Below are positions 28,701 through 37,700 of a DNA stretch of 64,000 nucleotides, piece by piece. The position numbers and the translations under genes are program-made. A model generated the notes under the pieces. That model was not told where the DNA came from and ran no database searches. It saw only the letters and a list, made by a program, of their open reading frames with translations. The stretch's first letter is position 1. Each line of letters opens with the position of its first letter. Source of the stretch: Chaetorhynchus papuensis (lineage: Eukaryota; Chordata; Aves; Passeriformes; Rhipiduridae). Location of the stretch: assembly GCA_013396525.1 (NCBI GenBank), contig VWYX01000014.1, positions 806,001-870,000 on the forward strand, given 5' to 3'.

Positions 28701-31700
28701 ACAAAGAACAGCAATGCAAACACTTTAGAGCTTTGTTACACAAACATGTTATACAACGAGGGTCAAAGCCAAGAGATGGGAAATTTGATCTTAACTCTTC
28801 CCTGTTCAGTCCCATTTGCTGCCCTCTGAACTGCCAGTGCTAAGGCACTGCTTTCCTGCTTCCCTGGCCCTACAGAAACCTATAATTCCAGAGGAAAGCA
28901 CACTGAGCTGTCTTTGAGCCCCTACTCTCTTCTCTTTGAGATAACGCAGGTCCTTCTACATAAGGCCACGACACCATGAGTCTGTCTAAGTACAACATTA
29001 GTCTGTATAAATGAATCAGAGGGGTTAAAAAACATACTTGGCTGTTTGGTTTTGTTGGGGTTCTTTTGTCATTTTGGGGTTGGTTTCTTTTTTACACTTA
29101 AGACTGATCCTTTTAGAGCATCACTGCGATTATGTTTCACTTATGTTCTGGAGACTCCAACCCCAGTTTACATTAGTTGTAGCTCATTAGATAAACCACT
29201 ACTGCTTTCCCATTTTCTTTGTACATTTTTAAGAATTTCTGCTAAAAAAAAAAGTTTTCTAATGCAACATATTCAGCGTGCACCATGAAAACTGATGGGA
29301 GTCTTCAGAGCATTTTGAGGAAAAAAAAAGGGTTTAGCATGCTTCATTTTTCCAAAAGGGATTACTAGAAAGTCACAGCATGAGATGATGTGGCTTAGCC
29401 ATGGATTTTTGTTTAGTTTCATTGTTCTCCAGAGACATCTGCTTAACAGAAGCTGCAATGTACTCTATCACTGAAAAGCCATTTAAAAAAAAGAGTTGCC
29501 AGTACCTTAGGCCTGCCAGGAATTCCATTACAGCATTGTAGTTGCCCATATTCCAGCAGCATTTTGCCACATGTACTAAGTATGAAAAGACTTCTCGTTT
29601 CTCCTCCATAGAACCTGCAGTCAGGATCAGCCAGGTAACCCAGGAGCTCACCTTGTAAAATCAAACAGACAGTATGGTCAGCCAAAGCAATGTCACTTGG
29701 GGCATTCATGTGTACTTGGCAGATAATGTGGGTTTTTTGGTTTCTTCCATCAGGAGGGTATCAGTCAAAATTCCACTTACACGTTCATGGCCAAATCATG
29801 TATGCCTTGCAAACACAACTTACACAGTGACTTATTCACATTACAACAGTTAAATCATTAACTAGTCTAGAAAAACGTTTATTAAACAAAAAGCTACTGC
29901 ATCTTAATATAAGATATTCTGAATATGCATTGATGCCACAGAAGATAATGGACAGCTTCAGCTAGCACTGATTTCTAAAGCTGCTGGAGAGATCTGCAGT
30001 AGAAATTCTCATTAACATGACTTACAAATCTCAGCCTGACAGTGAATAACCCTTGTTAACAACATGAACAGTGAAAGTCGGAATTTTTTTGTTTGGTTAG
30101 TTTCATAAAACTAGATGCATTTTGCTAATTCCTATATGCATTGAACATTTCAGATAATTCACAGTATCTGTTCGCAAGATCACAAATGAAGTAAATAAAA
30201 AGAAATCCCACCTTCCAAAGTGTGCCCATTCTACCAACTTCTCTTTGGTAATTAATTAATGCCAATCAGAATCAGAAAGCAACTTAGTACATGATTCTGT
30301 TTGTATTTAAACAAATAAAAATCAAACCTTCATTTTATCAGTGTGCAGATTTTCTTTCCAGTTTATGTTCCCACAACATCCATAAAAAGTAGATATATTT
30401 CACATGGAAACCTAATTTAAACCAACTGTTTCTTTTTACAATATGACTCCCTGGTGGCTTGATTTTTGTCATTGTGTAAACACTTAGGAGGCAATAAACG
30501 TGATTTGTTTACTGACACTGTGTTCCATTCTTTGGGCCTGAAGGACTCAAGTGTTTACAGATAATACCCGTGTGAGGAGAGGCTTATAAAAATTAGGAAA
30601 TGCTAGTTCACCCCTCAGGGGCCATAGACTTTTATTTTAAAAACCAAGCATGTGAAATGAAATGGTAATGCATTAGTACTAACAGGAAAACAACCCCAGT
30701 GAAAATATATAGGGCTTTTATTTATGCAAGTCTATACAGACTCAGAGTTCCGAGCCACCCATTCCTGAGGGAGGACAGTCAAAGAATATGAAGAATCTAA
30801 GGTACTATTTAACCTTTTTGATGGCCAAATCAATCAAAAACAATAAATGAGAAATGTCCAGATGAGAAGAAAAGTCTTAGTCCCTATATGCTATGCATAT
30901 GTCTGTACAAAAAAAAAAAAATCACATTTTTAGGACTGAATCCTTGAAGAAATTAATTTTCTGGGGACATACTCACAAGTGAGGACAATGACTATGGGGA
31001 TGCTCTAAAAGGATGTGAGCATCAGGGCACAATAACCACTGCAGCAGCTCAGAATGAGAATCTGAATTCAGCTAAAATTTTATTTGATGTGTTCATTTAG
31101 TTACTCCTAAAATAGAAAAACTCAATCAACAAAGAAATGCATACCTGAAGAGCATGAAGGTATGGAAAATACAAACCACCACAGCACTGTGTGGCACGGG
31201 GCTCAAATGAGGGCAAAACCAGAATAAAAGGTAGTAAAATAAATCCACTAAAAATTCAGAAATTGTGAAACAAAACAGTCAGATCTGTGATTCAAAGCTG
31301 GCATAGATTTGGTTTTGTATACTGAAATAAAGTGACATATTATTTTTGGATATTATTCTCATTTTCCAGAGATGGCTCTGTTAGGGAATGCAACTGCTAA
31401 ATCACAAAAAAAAAAAAAAAAAAAAAAAAATTGTTTTCTATGAAATACCAAATGTGGTAATGATTTGATTAATATGGCTGTAGACATTTTAAAGAATCAT
31501 ATAATTTTAAACAGATCTAAGGTACTAAAGATGTAATGATCAGGAGAAAACAATATCAAAATCGAGAAAGAATGTCTCAAAAGGCAACTGACTTCAGACT
31601 CTCCATTTAGAGGGAACCTTGAAACTAGGGCAGCCACTTGCTGAAATTACATTTAATAGAGAGTTTAGGACTGCTATAAACAGTATGATGAACTTTTATA

Positions 31701-34700
31701 ATCTGTAAACACAAACAAAAAATTATAATAGGCAGCATGGGTGAGCCTTTGCAGTCTCAAGGTAATGTATAATATGCAAAAGAAGGGTACAAAAAGCACC
31801 ATGAAGTTTATGCTCACTCCTCTTGCAGAACAACAACTGGGAGTAGAAAACATTTTTTAAAATCTTCCACTTAACAAGAAGAAAAATAAAGTGTCTGAAT
31901 CTTTTAAAATGGGCAAAGGGAGATATATTGGGCAGAATCAGGGGACAGAAGATAGAATCCAATCCTGAAAAATAATGAACATGCCTGCTTTAAAAACGCT
32001 GGTATTTTATTTTTTTCCTGGAGATCAGGAACAGATGATATTCAAGAAATAACAAACTTATCAAACATTCATTGAACTGGAAGTTCAGAAGTGGGATTCC
32101 TCAGATGCTGTTCTCAGATGTGTACAGCTGAGCTAGATGCACCTCACACAGAAAGAAAGCAGAGAACAGCTCTGTTATATTTACTTATTTCTTGGTGGCT
32201 ATGGAATTCACCTGGAAGCTGAATTCAGAATCTTGTTTTTTCCACTTTGGCAAGCAAGTAGCGCAGATGGTATTTTAATGTGGCACAATTTCTCTGTCAC
32301 TAAAACCAGGGGTTTTCTAGCAGGAGGAAGAGAGCAAAGGGAAGCTCCACCCTGGCAAGCTCTGACTTCTGGACACTCCAGCCAAGTGGATACAGAACAG
32401 CACCTCCTCTTGCAGCACTTCCCTCTTGGTTGGCTTGCAGAGCCACCTCCCCAGCTGCACCACAGCTGAGGAACACCTGACCTGAGGATGAAGCACCATC
32501 AGCTGCCTTGGTATCAGGCTGCCACTACAGCAGCACGAGAGCTTCACGACTCAGGCAGTGCCTGAGCACAGACAGCACATCCCAGCCAAAGTGTGCGCAG
32601 GAGTAGCCTTGCCAAGGAGATCAAAATACATTGCAAGTATTTCTCAGAATGAGCAGTAGAGCTTTTTGGACCAAGTTTCTGTGCTGGACAGCACTTTAAC
32701 ATCAGATCACAATCTACGTATCAACATAGTAATCATTATTTCCTCAGTTTACTTTTTTTTCACACTTGACTTACATAGTTCTGATAATGTAACTCATTTT
32801 AAGCTCCCTTCAGAACAGAAATCATCACAGCAAACCTATAATTAGATTTCCGCTGCACTGCTGATGGGTCTGAAATGCATGAGAAAATGTATCCTGGCTT
32901 CGTTATGACAACCCACATCATTGCAAGACATGAGAAAAGTAATAAATTAAAACACAATCCACTTAAACAAGTTGATAATAACATCAGTCTTTTCATTCAG
33001 ATGGATAAAAATTAGTGTCTTTCAGGATTACTAGATACTAACATTAAGTACTAAACAAGCAAAATTGAATAGGTGTTTGCTTAAGATTTAAATATTTTCT
33101 GATGCCCTAACAGAGAGAAGCACTGACAACACTGAGCCAAATTAAGTTTAGATACATAGAAAGTAGCCTTATTTGCAAATTTTCAGAGATGTAAGAGTCT
33201 CCTTCGAATCTGAGTCTGAGCACACAGGACCTGCACCAGATGTCTTAGCAATGCAAGCTGTTCTGAGCACTATGTACCACAATTTTTAGTACAAAAAGAT
33301 CTGTACAGTTTCAGGTTTTCTGAAATTATCTTTTTGTATCACCTTTACTATTTTAACTGCACAAAAATCTATACTATTCAATAACTCTTTTTTTTGAAGT
33401 TTTTTGGCTTATCTTACTTCGATCAAAGACTCGAAGTAAATTCAAGTTAGATATTGCTAATGCATTTGGGAAAAGCATATTTTTACTCAGCATTAATTTT
33501 TCTTTACTTTTAAACAGGGGAAATAAATATCAGTCATTTAAAACATAAAATGAGCCTATGTTTTTGATTACCTAATTACTGAACTACCACTGATTTCAAG
33601 TCAAATCTATATGCAGGCAAAACCCTCCCCCTTTGTCAGGGGTAGGATATAGCTCATTACCGAGGCTCAGCTGCTTTTACTAATAAAATATGAAGGACAC
33701 GAAAGAGACACCCCAGGTGGAACTTGATCCTCAAGTTATGGTACATGACCTTAAATCTCTTTACAAGTGCAACCTACAGGACTGTTTGTCATTTACTCTG
33801 TGGGAACCCTGCTACATGTAGTACACAGGAAGGAACAGCGTTTAATGCATGTTGAATTATTAACTTCATCCCTAAATTTGCCATGGATTTTCTTTACTCA
33901 TTCTCTTATTTCAGTCTTCTAATACTCAAGATCATGATAATTCATATATATATATGAATATATATATTTGTTTATATTTTTATANNNNNNNNNNNNNNNN
34001 NNNNNNNNNNNNNNNNNNTGTCCTCTATATAGCTCCTAGAGAATGTATAATGTGATTTTTTTTAAATGGGCATTAATTTATTGTTTATATTTTATCAGAA
34101 TGTAAATGTAGTGGCGTAATTGAGGGAGGAAATTAATAACAATCTCCACCTGCAATGTGCAGTGTTTTATCATTTGTAGTGTTTTACACTCATTTCCCCA
34201 GCATTTAAGTTTGTAAAATTTTTACAGCAATTCCCAAGCTACATACTTTAGTGGGTGATGCTACATGGAAGAAATGATGTGTTCTATTTTTATATCACAA
34301 TTTTAGGAACTTCATAATACTTAGAGATGCAGCTATCAGAGGTGAAATTACCAAACACAGCTGCCTGCCTAAAGTTTAACAAATACCATTGCTAGCAAAG
34401 TAAAACAAAATCTTCTGGCTTACCACGAAGTAAGATTACAGTACATACCTTCTTTAACACCTAACATAAAAATTAGCCACGGATATCTTTATATAACAAA
34501 TTGTAGCTGATTTAAATACTGCTGACACTGGAGCAAGAAAGCAAGAAACTTTCATATTGACAAAATAAAGCACGTGTATGAAAAGTCTCTGAATACAAAA
34601 CAAGAAGATGATTTTTCAGGTATCCAAAGGATAAGCACGGCAATCTATAACCCATTTAACCAAGTCATTCTGGTTTTAGTAATTTTGTTAGACAAAAATC

Positions 34701-37700
34701 AAGAAATTTGAGTAAAATCTGAAGAACATGAAAAATCCATGTAAAAAACAACCTTCATCAGATATCATGCCGCAATTATGGCAAGAGGGAAAAACACGAT
34801 TTTGTTTAAAAACAGAATTCTTAGTGTATCAGTATAGTCCAATTTCTCCCTCTAAAAACAATAATTAAAATACACTATCAGTGTGCAGCATTAGCACTAA
34901 TAGCTGGCTGCAAGGAGTTCCTCTGCACTGCTAACAGTCAGTGCATATTGATGAATATCTGTGTATATATTTATACACAGTTCTGTGTATAAAACAGAAC
35001 TGGAATTTTTTTATATGGGTTATACTGAGGTTTAATTATTAAATTTTTTTTGGCTCTTGGTATAATATGCAAAATAATTTTCAGATGCATTTTTAAAATC
35101 TGAATATGTTAAATTGCATATCTTATGAACAGATGGTTTACTTTACATGCTTGTGTGAAATTGTATAACCTTACAGAGAACATTTACCATTTTAAATCGG
35201 ATTAAACACTATTCCAAACAAGGACTGGAAACAGTTTGATATTTTTACAAACACAATCATTTTAAAAGCATTATGCAAACCCATTTAGGCATTGCAAAAA
35301 AATGCTGAACTAAGAGACAGAGTGCAATATTTATTTACATTCCATTATTTCAGTAAAATGATATGTCTCTGTTTTGCTAGTGAGGTTTAAATTTGTATTT
35401 TGAATGAACAACAAAAAAATCTTACAAAATTTAACCATTAAAAATAAAACTAACATCACTAAGTGTCCTAAGTACCCATATTTTAATTAACTTTACTGAT
35501 TTTAAGAATGACTTAGTGAGTGATGAACCCACTCCAGTAGCAGGGCTATGCTAACACTGTTCAAACTTTTCTACCTTCTTAGCTTATTTTTTGGCAATCA
35601 TATCTTTCCAAAAAATCACCTTATGCATTTGACTTCTTATTTTGCATTTTTAGTTCAGCAGTGGGACTACCTTCAGTCAGCTGTCTGAACAATCTTCCAA
35701 TCTGGTGCAACTTTCAATCTAGGCCATCACAATTGCTTTGTATGCGTATCTCAGCGTGGAAAATTAAATGTTTCAGTTTGTTTCAAGTTTTATTGGTTTT
35801 CTTTTACTTAAAGCTTAAGCCAGAAAGATTGAGTTACAAGACTCTCTTCATGTTTATATACAGCAACTATTGAAATTATTTTAAAAGTTTACATAAACAT
35901 AAATGTTTACAACACATACATTGTGCTTGTGTCTCTGTGGTTGCTTTGCTGGGGAGAGGCACATGAGTGGCTGGGAGTCAGTCATAAAGGTGCAAGAGCC
36001 TGCAGGGGTAAAGAGACAGGAAAAGAAACAGAACCCAGGAAGACTGTGACATACAACACTGAGTAAGGAGCACATGTCACTCCAGGTAAAGGAGCAGGGT
36101 GAACTCATGTCATACAGGAATCAGAGAAAAGAACTAAATGAAGAAGAGAAAGGCACAGTAGACAACAAAGAGAGATGGAGAAAAAGTATGTCACAGTTGT
36201 CAGGGTCCTACAACACGCTTAGGTACCATTTTCCTAACTTCTTCCCAGCTGCCAGGTCTCTGCTAACTCTGCAGAATCTCAACAGTTTCTTCCTACAGTT
36301 TTACATCCTTGAAAACGAAACTTCTGATAGTCAGAGCTGCATCAGAGCAGAAAAATATATTACTACTCCTATTTAAGTTCACAGTCTAAGAGACTTAGAG
36401 CCAATAGTTTTGTAAAGGTAGGTGTTATTGTATTTCACTCTTATCCTCCCACACTAGCCACTAATTCAGAATCAGCTTTTAATTACATTTAGTAACAGGA
36501 AAGAGTATCTGTCTTTAGCTTGGTCTACAGACAAGACTCTATGATCAATTGGATATTATTAGCAGCAAATGAAGTATCAGCTGTGTCTCACTGATGAGTA
36601 TGTGTTGTGCCCAAGGCCCCACTATCATGCAATGGTATTTTTAATCAAAATTTAAAGACTATAGGCTTTATTTATAGCTGGTGATACTGAATGCATGCAG
36701 CCCAAAATCTTCAGGATTGACTGTCATTTTACACAAATATTATAAAGTGTTCCTCCTTAATATGTACTGTCAGAAAAAATACTGAAAAGTATATTGCTTT
36801 ATGAAAAATACTCTAAATAATATAATTGTTATTTAACAGAACAATGACATGGAATTGTTTTTCCCCATCACATATCAGAAGCCTGTCATCCTAAAAGTAA
36901 TTTTGGCTCCCACATTATAAATACACTTCAGTATTTCTATAGGCAATGCCAAAAAAATCAGCAAGTGCTCACTGAGTTTTGCCAACAAAATCATGACTCT
37001 TTGTACAAGAATTTTCTTTCCATTTATAAACAAAGACATTTTGAGAGTTCATGCTTGTGATTGGCTATGGCAACTGATATACTCCATCATAAAATAAAGC
37101 ATATAGCAAAACAGTGATTTATTACAAGCAGTAAATATTGTACAATAACTCCATTTAAACACATAACATCTATGCTTTTAAAAAGTTATTCCAGATTATC
37201 CTTCAAATAATCTATTGCACTAAATACCAGAGAATCTGTGCACTGAATATTTAGGAACTAATTCAAATTATATAAAAAACTATCCTGTAGCATTACCAAA
37301 CAAGTAATGCTAGACTACAAAAACTGCAAAGTCACAAACCTCTAAGAGTAAAAGATAATGCTGACTGGTTTATCAAAAGGCAACTTTAACACTAAAATTG
37401 TAATTGGTATGGAACAGACTCAGTCATTTCTGACAAGACTTCTTCAGCACCAACTTACTTTTCAAGTGACCCTTCAATTCAGAACACAATCATGGTCAGC
37501 CTAACTTGTACAGCTGATGGGAACATGGCCTGGCACTGTGCCTCAGCAGCCTGTAGCACAGCTTGGCCAGGGCACCTTGTCTGCCCTGGCCTCAGCACGG
37601 TGACCACCGCAAGAGAAGCCCCACGGGAAGGGGCCCCAGCTGGGTCAGCACCTCAGTCCTCTCCAGCCACACACCAGCCACAGCATCTTCCTAAGCACTG

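Noticed and set aside
31320..31430. Processed pseudogene ending in the A25 run
   Set aside because: There is an aataaa upstream, but the preceding sequence has no recognisable coding body or target duplication.
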